Virus record (IMG/VR): IMGVR_UViG_3300013127_000846
Coordinates: 1 to 32,366 of that record
From: a virus
Length of the DNA: 32,366 nt
Reading direction: 5' to 3' (one strand)
The position numbers and the translations under genes are program-made. The notes beneath the pieces were generated by a model. The model made no database searches and was not told the origin of the DNA. It was given only the letters and a program-made list of their open reading frames with translations. Each line of letters begins with the position of its first letter. Within the stretch, counting starts at the first letter, position 1. This document shows, piece after piece, positions 7,141 to 15,140 of the stretch.

Positions 7141-8812
7141 GATTACATTGGTTACTGGTATATGGGACATTGGTAGGTCAGGTCTCACTGATGGTTGGTC
7201 AAGACCATACCAACACTATTTGGATAAGTTTGAGAAGTTATTGGAGGTTGATTGCAACCTTATAATTTATGGGGATAAAGAACTTGAAGAGTTTGTTTAC
7301 TCAAAAAGGGATGTATCCAACACTCAGTTTATTAGAAGGGATTTGTCTTGGTTTATTAATTCAGAGTTTTTTGATATGATACAAAAAATTCGAACAAACC
7401 CTGAATGGTACAATCAGGTTGGATGGTTGAAAGAATCAACTCAGGCTCGACTTGAAAACTATAATCCCTTGGTGATGTCCAAAGTTTACTTACTCCATGA
7501 TGCCAAAATAATGGAAAAATTCAATTCTGAATATCTTTTTTGGATTGATGGTGGACTTACAAATACAGTTCATCCTGGTTATTTTACCCACGATAAGGTT
7601 TTAGAAAAGTTAGACAAATACGTCTCTAAGTTCTCATTCGTATGTTTTCCATACGAAGCAAATACAGAAATACACGGGTTTGAGTATAATAAATTAAATG
7701 AGCTTGCTGGTGCTAAAGTAAATAAAGTGGCCAGAGGAGGTTTTTTCGGTGGACCAAAAGAATCAATATCGGAAATCAATTCAATATATTATGGGTTGAT
7801 GAAATCTACTCTTGCTCAGGGTTTTATGGGAACCGAAGAATCAATCTTTAGCATTATGTCTTATAAACACTCCGACCTAATTAACTATTTTGAAATTGAG
7901 GGTAACGGTTTGTTTGGTAAATTCTTCGAAGATTTGAAAGAAGATAGATTACAAGTAAAAAATGAAAACATTGTAAAACCATCTTATAATTTAGATTCAA
8001 GTAAAGTTGGATTATATGTTATAACCTTCAATAGTCCTAATCAATTCAAAACTTTGATTGATTCAATGTTGGCTTACGATAAGGATTATATCAACAAAAC
8101 AACAAAATTTTTATTAAACAACTCTACAGATAATTCTACATACTCTGAATATCAAAAATTGTGTGATGAATATAATTTTGAACATATAATTCCTGACGAG
8201 GGTAATTTAGGAATTTGTGGTGGAAGACAATTTATTGCAGAGCATTTTGATAAAACCGATTTAGATTTCTATTTGTTTTTTGAAGATGATATGTTCTTCT
8301 ATCCTAATGAAGGAACTACATGTAGGAACGGTTTTAATAGATACGTAGAAAATTTATATGTAAAATCTTTAGAAATTATGCAGAAGGAAAGTTTCGATTT
8401 CCTTAAGATGAATTATTCTGAATTTTATGGTGATAATGGAACTCAGTGGTCTTGGTATAATGTACCACAAAGTGTAAGGTCAGAATTTTGGCCCAACAAG
8501 CCAAGGCTACCTCAAATGGGATTAGACCCGAATGCACCAAAAACAACGTTCAATAAAGTATTATCTCACAAAGGTGTTCCATATGCTTCAGGTGAGGTTT
8601 ATTATTGTAATTGGCCTCAAATTGTTTCAAGACCTGGCAATCAAAAAATGTTTTTAGACGTAACATGGGCACATCCATTTGAGCAGACTTGGATGAGTCA
8701 TATGTATCAATTAGTAAAAAAGAGTGAATTGAATCCTGGTCTATTACTCATGACCCCAACCGAACACGATAGGTTCGAGCATTATGATAGTAAACTTCGT
8801 AAAGAGTCATAA
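7133..8812 (+). CDS. Bifunctional glycosyltransferase: HtrL/YibB domain fused to GT2-type domain
   Basis: A 559-residue protein starting within the last codons of the previous gene (ATGAGTAA). Residues 1-275 are HtrL/YibB-like: LVTGIWDIGRSG at 6-17, PLVMSKVYLL at 112-121, YLFWIDGGL at 134-142 and RGGFFGGPKE at 201-210, then GTEESIFSIM. Residues 292-559 form a second GT-A domain: GLYVITFNSPNQ at 293-304, NNSTDNS at 329-335, NLGICGGRQF at 358-367 and an EDD metal triad at 384-386 in YLFFEDDMFFY. Fusion suggests two successive sugar additions by one polypeptide. It is the last gene of the overlapping cassette. Confidence 0.8.
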   Translation: MSKITLVTGIWDIGRSGLTDGWSRPYQHYLDKFEKLLEVDCNLIIYGDKELEEFVYSKRDVSNTQFIRRDLSWFINSEFFDMIQKIRTNPEWYNQVGWLKESTQARLENYNPLVMSKVYLLHDAKIMEKFNSEYLFWIDGGLTNTVHPGYFTHDKVLEKLDKYVSKFSFVCFPYEANTEIHGFEYNKLNELAGAKVNKVARGGFFGGPKESISEINSIYYGLMKSTLAQGFMGTEESIFSIMSYKHSDLINYFEIEGNGLFGKFFEDLKEDRLQVKNENIVKPSYNLDSSKVGLYVITFNSPNQFKTLIDSMLAYDKDYINKTTKFLLNNSTDNSTYSEYQKLCDEYNFEHIIPDEGNLGICGGRQFIAEHFDKTDLDFYLFFEDDMFFYPNEGTTCRNGFNRYVENLYVKSLEIMQKESFDFLKMNYSEFYGDNGTQWSWYNVPQSVRSEFWPNKPRLPQMGLDPNAPKTTFNKVLSHKGVPYASGEVYYCNWPQIVSRPGNQKMFLDVTWAHPFEQTWMSHMYQLVKKSELNPGLLLMTPTEHDRFEHYDSKLRKES

Positions 8813-8828
8813 CAATATATTTATTGTT
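8811..8828 (+). promoter_or_regulatory. Inverted repeat with promoter-like TATTTATT directly before an ATG
   Basis: AACAATA and TATTGTT form a 7-bp inverted repeat around TATT, ending one base before ATG 8829. It includes TATTTATT at 8818-8825, a one-base variant of the recurring octamer. If the octamer is a -10 box, the transcript would be leaderless. Confidence 0.4.
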
Positions 8829-9206
8829 ATGGAATTTTACATCAAGAAAAACGCCACTCTACCTGTATTAAAAATGCAGGTTGTAAAAGATGGAAGAGCG
8901 GGATATATTCAGTTCATGGATGCGTTGGAAATCTCAACAATCTTTTTTTCAATGGTTGAGGTAGAAACAGGCATCCCAAAAATTGTATCTGCTCCTTGTG
9001 AAATTGTAAATTTGATTTTGGACGCAGGAGCCCCTGCTGAATATTACATTTATTTCAAATTTACTGCTAGAGACACTGATACAGTTGGAAGATACCAGGG
9101 TCAGTTTCTAATCAAAAATGATGAAGGAAATTTAATCTTACCAATCAGAGAAGAACTTTACATCAACGTACAAGACAGTTTTATTTCTGAAACTGCTTGT
9201 TGTTAG
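8829..9206 (+). CDS. Conserved phage beta-rich protein of unknown function
   Basis: The product is 125 residues from ATG 8829; the longer frame from 8784 would start inside the preceding gene, and MEFYIKKNATLPVLKMQVV looks like the natural N-terminus. Alternating hydrophobic residues predict a beta-sandwich, with ATIFFSMVEVETG-like and VGRYQGQFLIKN-like segments that recall receptor-binding or baseplate beta domains (BppU N-terminal type). It ends in a Cys-Cys pair. It stands between the sugar cassette and the polymerase, with its own octamer upstream and a possible terminator at its end. A virion surface role is a guess; no named family is claimed. Confidence 0.7.
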   Translation: MEFYIKKNATLPVLKMQVVKDGRAGYIQFMDALEISTIFFSMVEVETGIPKIVSAPCEIVNLILDAGAPAEYYIYFKFTARDTDTVGRYQGQFLIKNDEGNLILPIREELYINVQDSFISETACC

Positions 9207-9230
9207 TTTGACCAACCACAACTTTTTTTT
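9197..9230 (+). terminator. Possible Rho-independent terminator before the polymerase gene
   Basis: TTGTTGTT at 9197-9204 and AACCACAA at 9214-9221 can pair with one mismatch around a 9-base loop, followed by C and eight T residues (9223-9230). The stem is AT-rich and overlaps the stop codon TAG. Confidence 0.45.
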
Positions 9231-9231
9231 A

Positions 9232-9239
9232 TATTTATA
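9232..9239 (+). promoter_or_regulatory. Promoter-like octamer TATTTATA before the DNA polymerase
   Basis: TATTTATA follows the T-run directly and lies 61 bases before the polymerase ATG. This is the longest octamer-to-start distance in the window because of the structured leader. Confidence 0.5.
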
Positions 9240-9300
9240 GATGAATGAGAAGGTGAACTTCACGATAGTGTGAAAGCCAATAAACCACTCGTCTAAAGAT
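9238..9300 (+). promoter_or_regulatory. Foldable leader of the DNA polymerase gene (candidate translational operator)
   Basis: The leader between the octamer and ATG 9301 holds several pairing options. AGATGA (9238-9243) can pair with TCGTCT near 9289-9294, using one G-T pair. Inside, TTCAC and GTGAA can form a hairpin with loop GATAGT, and GAAG with CTTC is a competing small hairpin. T4 gp43 represses its own translation by binding a leader hairpin, so an equivalent operator is plausible. The pairing is read by eye. Confidence 0.4.
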
Positions 9301-12090
9301 ATGTACAGTTACGATGAAATTGAGTCGTTCCTACTTGGAAACGACCCCGAAGAATTTATAGTTGCAATAGAGTTTGATTACGTTTCAAACTCAATTTTCA
9401 AAATCAAAGAAATTCCTGGTAAAGGAAAAGAAATCCGAAAAGATACTTTTATACCGTTCGCTTGGGTCGGTGACCTAAGAGGTATCAACTTTTATAATGA
9501 TTCCAAAATGGCACAAAAAGAAGCCATGACCAAGTATGGAATTGTTATTGAAAAGTTAGAAACCATGGGTAACGAACGCTTAGAAAATGGTTTGACTTAT
9601 ATGGTTAAATCACTTAAGGGTTATCGTGAGCTCATCCAATTTTTTAGAGATGGTGGTTGTGACCCATGGGGAGAAAAAACAAAAGACAAAATCTTAATCT
9701 TACCACCTGTAGAACAATACCTTGTTTCCAAAGAAAAAAGATTATTCAAAGGTTTTACAGATTACGATGACGTAACTCGTCTTGTATTTGACTTGGAAAC
9801 CGATGCTCTTGACCCCAAAGATGGTCGAATCTTTATGGTTGGAATCAAAACTAACAAAGGTTATCATAGAGTGATTGAGTGTCTTGATGAGTCACAAGAA
9901 AAAGGTGCAATACTTGAGTTCTTTAATGTTATTGACCAACTTAAGCCTTCAATCATAGGTGGTTATAACTCAGCGAACTTTGACTGGCATTGGTTATTTG
10001 AAAGAGGTCAAAGACTCGGTATTGATATGCGTAAAGCAATCAAATCAATGCACCCCCAACATTCCTACACAAGAAAAGAAACTATACTAAAACTTGCAAA
10101 TGAGGTTGAAGATTTCCTTCAAACTTCAATTTGGGGTTATAATGTGATTGATATCATTCATGCTGTTCGTAGAGCTCAAGCAATTAATTCAAACATCAAA
10201 GCAGCTGGTCTTAAGTACATAACAAAGTTTATTAATAAAGAGGCTCCTGACCGTGTCTACATTGAACACACAGACATCGGTAAATTATACCGTGAGAAAG
10301 AAGAGTATTGGTTGAATACACAAAATGGAAAGTACAAGAAAGCTTCTGAGTATCAAGATTTGAATTTAAAATTCCCTGGTGTTTATATCAAAACTACAGG
10401 TGATAATTTAGTTGAAAGATATCTTGACGATGACTTGGAGGAAACTCTCGCTGTTGATAAAGAATTCAATCAAGCGTCGTTCCTTCTAGCGTCAATGATT
10501 CCAACAACTTATGAAAGGGTTTCTACTATGGGAACCGCTACTTTATGGAAGATGTTGATGCTTGCTTGGTCTCACAAACACAAACTAGCAATACCCGCCA
10601 AACAATCAAAGACAGACTTCGTAGGAGGTCTTTCTCGACTACTTAAGGTTGGGTATAGTAAGAATGTACTAAAGCTCGACTTCTCGTCTCTATACCCTTC
10701 TATTCAACTTGTACACGATGTTTTTCCTGATTGTGATGTAACAGGTGCAATGAAAGGAATGCTTAAGTATTTCCGTGATACCCGTATCAGATACAAAGAA
10801 CTTGCAGAAGAGTTTGAAAAGTCGGACCCACAAAAGTCTGCGTCATACGCCAATAAACAATTACCAATTAAGATATTCATTAACTCTATGTTCGGTGCAT
10901 TATCCGCACCTCAGGTTTTCGCTTGGGGGGACATGTATATGGGCGAACAGATAACTTGTACGGGTCGTCAATATCTACGTCAAATGATTAAGTTTTTCAT
11001 GTCTCGCGGTTATACTCCTTTGGTTATGGATACGGACGGTGTAAACTTCTCAAGTCCTGATGGTGTTGATGAACATTATTATGTTGGTAGAGGGTTAAAT
11101 TGGAAAGTAAAGGCGGGTAAAACTTATAGAGGACCAAATGCCGATGTTGCTGAATATAACGATATATTCATGAGAGGAGAAATGGCGCTTGATACAGACG
11201 GTGTTTGGCCTTCATGTATAAATCTTGCCAGAAAAAATTATGCAGTTATGGATGATAAGGGTAAGATAAAATTGACTGGCAATTCTATCAAATCAAAAAA
11301 GTTACCTTTATACATCGAAGAGTTTTTGGACAAAGGGATTAATTTATTACTTAACGGAAAGGGTAAAGAGTTTATTGAATATTACTATGAGTACCTACAA
11401 AAGATATTTGACCAACAAATTGCACTTTCAAAGATAGCCCAAAGAGCTAAGGTTAAATTAACTTTGGATGATTATAAAAAAAGGTTAACACAAAAAACAA
11501 AAGCGGGTAATTCAATGTCTCGTATGGCACATATGGAACTTGCCATCCAAAATGACCTAAGTGTAAATTTGGGAGACGTAATCATGTATGTTAATAACGG
11601 TACAAAAGCGTCGGAAGGTGACGTACAGAAACTCACTGCAAAACAAATCAAGGATACAAACCAATTAAGAAAGTTCGAAAATCCTAATGCTGAGGATATT
11701 GTTGATGGTGTACAAGTTAATTGTTATATGTTGGATTCAAATATTTTAGAAAAAAATCCTAACATGACTGGAGAATATAATGTACCAAGAGCAATTGTTA
11801 CATTCAACAAGAGAATAGAACCATTACTTGTCTGTTTCAAACAAGATGTAAGGGACCAATTACTTGTGAACGACCCAGCAGAAAGAGGAATCTTTACAAC
11901 AGAACAGTGTGAAATGATTAATGGAATGCCGTTTGAAGATGGTGGCCAAGATAAGTTAGAAGAAGATGTACTTCAAATAACAGATGCGGAAGTTGAGTAT
12001 TGGAAAAAAAGAGGGCTCGAACCTGATTATATTTACAACTTAGCTGAAGATAGTTGGAAAAGAAAGTTAGGATTGCTTGAGTCCGTCTGA
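9301..12090 (+). CDS. 43: Family B DNA polymerase, T4 gp43 type, with 3'-5' exonuclease
   Basis: A 929-residue replicative polymerase, close to the 898 of T4 gp43. Proofreading motifs are Exo I FDLETD (D164, E166), Exo II NSANFDWHW (N223-D228) and Exo III YNVID (Y280, D284). Polymerase motifs are A DFSSLYPS at 460-467, B KIFINSMFG at 524-532 and C MDTDGV with D577 and D579. Motif C carries Gly where most family B enzymes have Ser (DTDS). All metal-binding Asp are intact, so the enzyme should be active. It probably extends primers in a phage replisome, although clamp, loader and helicase genes are not in the window. The gene overlaps the convergent minus-strand gene by 24 bases. Confidence 0.95.
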   Translation: MYSYDEIESFLLGNDPEEFIVAIEFDYVSNSIFKIKEIPGKGKEIRKDTFIPFAWVGDLRGINFYNDSKMAQKEAMTKYGIVIEKLETMGNERLENGLTYMVKSLKGYRELIQFFRDGGCDPWGEKTKDKILILPPVEQYLVSKEKRLFKGFTDYDDVTRLVFDLETDALDPKDGRIFMVGIKTNKGYHRVIECLDESQEKGAILEFFNVIDQLKPSIIGGYNSANFDWHWLFERGQRLGIDMRKAIKSMHPQHSYTRKETILKLANEVEDFLQTSIWGYNVIDIIHAVRRAQAINSNIKAAGLKYITKFINKEAPDRVYIEHTDIGKLYREKEEYWLNTQNGKYKKASEYQDLNLKFPGVYIKTTGDNLVERYLDDDLEETLAVDKEFNQASFLLASMIPTTYERVSTMGTATLWKMLMLAWSHKHKLAIPAKQSKTDFVGGLSRLLKVGYSKNVLKLDFSSLYPSIQLVHDVFPDCDVTGAMKGMLKYFRDTRIRYKELAEEFEKSDPQKSASYANKQLPIKIFINSMFGALSAPQVFAWGDMYMGEQITCTGRQYLRQMIKFFMSRGYTPLVMDTDGVNFSSPDGVDEHYYVGRGLNWKVKAGKTYRGPNADVAEYNDIFMRGEMALDTDGVWPSCINLARKNYAVMDDKGKIKLTGNSIKSKKLPLYIEEFLDKGINLLLNGKGKEFIEYYYEYLQKIFDQQIALSKIAQRAKVKLTLDDYKKRLTQKTKAGNSMSRMAHMELAIQNDLSVNLGDVIMYVNNGTKASEGDVQKLTAKQIKDTNQLRKFENPNAEDIVDGVQVNCYMLDSNILEKNPNMTGEYNVPRAIVTFNKRIEPLLVCFKQDVRDQLLVNDPAERGIFTTEQCEMINGMPFEDGGQDKLEEDVLQITDAEVEYWKKRGLEPDYIYNLAEDSWKRKLGLLESV

Positions 12091-12402
12091 TGAAAGGATA
12101 TACCAATTACCACTTACAAATTGGAATTCAGCACATGCAAATTTGTCTAAGACAATTTCATCCCATTCCTCATCAATTCTGCCAAGGTCAGGTCTTACCG
12201 TGACTTTTGTAAGGGATTTCACTACTACGTGGTCAGTTGTTCTTGAATCTAAAACTAAAAAAGAAACAGGAATACCTTTAACAACAATACAGAATTCACC
12301 ATTGGTACGGTAATCCAACTCAGACACAACAGAAAGTTCTGATGCTTGGATTACATGTCCACTGATGATTTTTTTTGATGGTATAGATTTAATAATTGCC
12401 AT
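12067..12402 (-). CDS. Small beta-rich phage protein, unknown function
   Basis: A 111-residue minus-strand protein starting one base after the stop of the gp13-like gene, so the two form one unit. The sequence is rich in alternating beta patterns (EFCIVVKGIPVSFLVLDS, KVTVRPDLGRIDEEWDEI) and ends CAEFQFVSGNWYILSSDGLK. The ending W-Y-I-L-S-S-D-G-L-K is a pattern I associate with short C-terminal domains of phage structural proteins, without a functional name. Its last 24 bases overlap the end of the polymerase gene on the other strand. A virion accessory role is likely from context only. Confidence 0.7.
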   Translation of the reverse strand: MAIIKSIPSKKIISGHVIQASELSVVSELDYRTNGEFCIVVKGIPVSFLVLDSRTTDHVVVKSLTKVTVRPDLGRIDEEWDEIVLDKFACAEFQFVSGNWYILSSDGLKQS

Positions 12403-12403
12403 A

Positions 12404-13531
12404 TCAGATTACATATATTTGACGAGGCATTGCTCTAAACTTCATTTGTTTATTTAGGTTTTCTGCAATCATAGCCTCTCTTTCCATTACCTTTTCAGGT
12501 CTTAATCTTGATAACCAACCATTTTCCCCGACTAGTTCTTCCAACAATTTGCTTTTTTCGTCTTTAGCTTCTGTTAACAAGCTTTGATAATCCATTTGGA
12601 TTTCAGAATCAGGTGTCTTGAGGTTTCCACTATATTTTCCACGAACTCGTGCTAAGGTCTCTTTACAATATGCTGTAAACCATCTTCTCACCCATTGTTG
12701 ACCAGGAACATTCAAATCTTCCCAACTCAAGTTTTCAATAGGAACGTCAGTTGGTAATTTAATTATATCAGGATTGTTTTTCAAACAATCGGCTCTACTA
12801 TCAGGTTCTACGTCATAATACCAATACCAAACCGCTTTACCAACGTATAGGCTGTAATTGCTCCAATTGAATCTTCCACCAGGTGTATTATAAAGATGGA
12901 CTAATTTTTTTCCATCAGGTAATCCTGTGATTCTATATGTTAAGGACCCACCTAATATTCTATTAAGGATGTTGGCTTCTTGCATTCTAATAAGATAATC
13001 AAATCCAGACATCATAAAGTATGAACCCTGATATCCCATCTGTGCGTATCCCGCCTCGTTTGCACCCAATCCGATACCACCGAAACCAAATCCACCAACT
13101 CCACCCAAACCAAATGCGGTCCAAGGTTGGTTGCTGAACCATAACAATTCATTAACTTCTCGACCTGCAGGTATTTCGTAATCTTGTTTGTTTTTTTCTA
13201 AAATGAAATAATCTTTTTTTAATACCCAAGGACCAACAGTTTGTAGTCCAACGATTTTTGAATATGCGTAAGAAAACTGTTGTTCAAAATCCATAGTTCT
13301 TGTTACTAATGCTCTTGCTACGGATTTTTCATTCATATTAAGGTTAACCAAGTTAACCCATTGAGAATCAATCAACCATTGAAGTACATATTCTTCATAG
13401 TCTCCAATAGATAATTCCATTAGGGAATCCATCATCTCGTCTTCAAGTTCGACACTTCTCAGAGGGGCACCCAAGAGATGTTTGATTCTCGTATATATTC
13501 TACTTCTTTCTGGTTCGGGTAGTGCTGCCAT
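12404..13531 (-). CDS. Neck protein, T4 gp13-like
   Basis: A 375-residue protein, longer than T4 gp13 (309). The N-terminus has the gp13-type arrangement: a helix, then LGAPLRSVEL at 20-29, then an acidic helix DEMMDSLMELSIGDYEEYV. DYEIPAGREVNELLWFSN around 117-133 resembles the L-P-x-x-I-x-G-V segment in the cyanophage homologues, and TPGGRFNWSNY is followed by an aromatic helix. A Gly-rich insertion occupies about 139-165. gp13 and gp14 complete the head neck before tail joining. The neighbour across the divergent block is gp14-like, which supports the call. Similarity is remote and by eye, so a portal-adaptor role under another name is possible. Confidence 0.55.
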   Translation of the reverse strand: MAALPEPERSRIYTRIKHLLGAPLRSVELEDEMMDSLMELSIGDYEEYVLQWLIDSQWVNLVNLNMNEKSVARALVTRTMDFEQQFSYAYSKIVGLQTVGPWVLKKDYFILEKNKQDYEIPAGREVNELLWFSNQPWTAFGLGGVGGFGFGGIGLGANEAGYAQMGYQGSYFMMSGFDYLIRMQEANILNRILGGSLTYRITGLPDGKKLVHLYNTPGGRFNWSNYSLYVGKAVWYWYYDVEPDSRADCLKNNPDIIKLPTDVPIENLSWEDLNVPGQQWVRRWFTAYCKETLARVRGKYSGNLKTPDSEIQMDYQSLLTEAKDEKSKLLEELVGENGWLSRLRPEKVMEREAMIAENLNKQMKFRAMPRQIYVI

Positions 13532-13535
13532 ATGT

Positions 13536-13543
13536 TATAAATA
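13536..13543 (-). promoter_or_regulatory. Promoter-like octamer TATTTATA before the gp13-like gene
   Basis: Read on the minus strand, TATTTATA lies within the 18-base gap between the SOD fusion and gp13-like genes, only four bases before the ATG. Transcription from it would give a leaderless or nearly leaderless message. Confidence 0.5.
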
Positions 13544-13549
13544 TTCTAT

Positions 13550-15088
13550 TTATTCTATTTCGTGTAACAACGAATTGATATTAAAAACATATCTATCTTT
13601 ATCACTAACAGGTTCATTTTTGAAAATAAGTATCTTATTTGTTTTTGGATTATTGAATATGAACCAATCAACATTATATGGTTTAACATTTCCTGTATCC
13701 AATAACTCAATCAAATCATCTTTGATGATAATATTAGAAAAAGGTTTTACCTGTGCAGTATATTGAGTACCGTCTAAGTCAATTTTTAAATCAATTCCTT
13801 TGAACGCATCCATCTTAGCTCCGTGTGAACCAATTTTTTCAACTTTAGCTTTGCCTTCAAAATAATCTTCAATTTTTTTATTAGCGTTGTTCTCGGATTT
13901 TTGACCTCTATCCCAAAGTTTTTTCAAAACTTTGATGATGTTAATGAAGTCTTCGTTTTCTTTTGAGAATATTTCATTCTTGAAGTGGTCCAAAGCAACA
14001 ATTAATCTAGCGGTTTCTTTTGGGTTTCTTCTTTCTTGTTTCCAAAATTGGAATTTCTTTTCAGGTTTACCAATTTTATCTATTTGTTTATTTACAGCTT
14101 TGACTAAAAGACAAAAAGCGTTGAAGTTTGTGTTAAGGTTATTCAATATTGACCTTCCCTCAGGAGATTCGATACCATAGAAACCAGACATTTCCATTGT
14201 AGTTCCGTCAACCCAAAACTGTGAAAATTTCTTTCTTAGAACATGAGTAACACCGTCTTGGTATAATTTTTTAATCTTGTTGTTATTAATCAAGTCTCTA
14301 AAAAACACTACTTCTTTAGGGTCACAAAATTGAGGTTCTTTAGATTCCGTTAACAATTTTTGAAGTTGAGCGGTTTCCAAAAGTTTTGTTTCTGTTTTCA
14401 TTTGGTACATTTTTTCAACAAACTCCCAATTAACAACTTTCCAAAAATTAATAATATACTCATCCCTTTTGTTTCTGTATTTCAAATAGTAAGCATGTTC
14501 CCATAAGTCTAAACCAAGTAACGGAAACCCACCACCTTCAATAACATTCATCAGTGGGTTGTCTTGGTTTGGTGTGGACATAATTTTCAGAGTGTTCTTT
14601 GATGTTAGAACCAACCAAACCCAACCTGAACCAAATCGGTCCTTGGCCATTGTTTCAAATTTCTTTTTGAAAGTTGTAAAGGTTCCGTATTGTTTGGTTA
14701 TTTTTTTGTAAAGTTCACCCTCAAGTTTCTTAGGATTTGGGGTCAACATGTTCCAAAAAAGTGCGTGGTTGAACGCTCCCCCAGCATTGTTCCTTATAGT
14801 TTGGTCGTAACGACTTATATTCTTAATTATTTTTTCTAAGTCTAAGTCTCCGTGTTTTTTCTTGGCTAAGGCTGCGTTTAATTTATCCACATAACCTTTG
14901 TAATGTTTGTTGTAATGAAAATTCATCGTTTCTGCATCGATGAAAGATTTGAGGGCTGAATAAGAATAAGGTAATTTTTCTATTCCAATTTTTTTCATTT
15001 CGTTAATCAACACCTCTTTCTCTTCTTGAATGTGGTTTTCGAGTATTTGTTTTTCGAGTTGTTGAATTTTTTCTTCAATTTTCTTCAT
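13550..15088 (-). CDS. Mn/Fe superoxide dismutase fused to a C-terminal PD-(D/E)XK-like region
   Basis: A 512-residue protein. After a charged helix (1-33), residues 38-228 are a full Mn/Fe superoxide dismutase: LPYSYSALKSFI, metal ligands H58 (NFHYNKHY), H108 (GAFNHALFW), D194 and H198 (GLDLWEHAYYLKYRNKR), and second-shell Y66 and Q175 (TPNQDNPL). NAGG at 101-104 and NQD favour the manganese or cambialistic type. Free SODs are about 200 residues, so roughly 280 are added. Residues 230-410 are mostly helical and unrecognised. Residues 400-512 contain FKGIDLKIDLDG then YTAQVKPF, with D433 and Q446-x-K448 spaced as in Mrr-type PD-(D/E)XK nucleases. The SOD call is secure; the nuclease fold is an inference. 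No signal peptide, so it acts in the cytoplasm or in the virion. Confidence 0.9.
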   Translation of the reverse strand: MKKIEEKIQQLEKQILENHIQEEKEVLINEMKKIGIEKLPYSYSALKSFIDAETMNFHYNKHYKGYVDKLNAALAKKKHGDLDLEKIIKNISRYDQTIRNNAGGAFNHALFWNMLTPNPKKLEGELYKKITKQYGTFTTFKKKFETMAKDRFGSGWVWLVLTSKNTLKIMSTPNQDNPLMNVIEGGGFPLLGLDLWEHAYYLKYRNKRDEYIINFWKVVNWEFVEKMYQMKTETKLLETAQLQKLLTESKEPQFCDPKEVVFFRDLINNNKIKKLYQDGVTHVLRKKFSQFWVDGTTMEMSGFYGIESPEGRSILNNLNTNFNAFCLLVKAVNKQIDKIGKPEKKFQFWKQERRNPKETARLIVALDHFKNEIFSKENEDFINIIKVLKKLWDRGQKSENNANKKIEDYFEGKAKVEKIGSHGAKMDAFKGIDLKIDLDGTQYTAQVKPFSNIIIKDDLIELLDTGNVKPYNVDWFIFNNPKTNKILIFKNEPVSDKDRYVFNINSLLHEIE

Positions 15089-15109
15089 GTATTGGAGTTA
15101 TTTGTTTTA

Positions 15110-15117
15110 TATAAATA
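15110..15117 (-). promoter_or_regulatory. Promoter-like octamer TATTTATA before the SOD fusion gene
   Basis: On the minus strand TTATTTATATAAAA lies 21 bases before the ATG at 15088. The following leader is A-rich without a clear Shine-Dalgarno site. Confidence 0.55.
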
Positions 15118-15140
15118 ACTCGTTGTAGTTTTAATTCCTT

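Noticed and set aside
9238-9300. Hammerhead-type ribozyme or known riboswitch in the polymerase leader
   Set aside because: The required core sequences (CUGANGA with GAAA and a cleavage triplet) are not present, and no known aptamer consensus was recognised.
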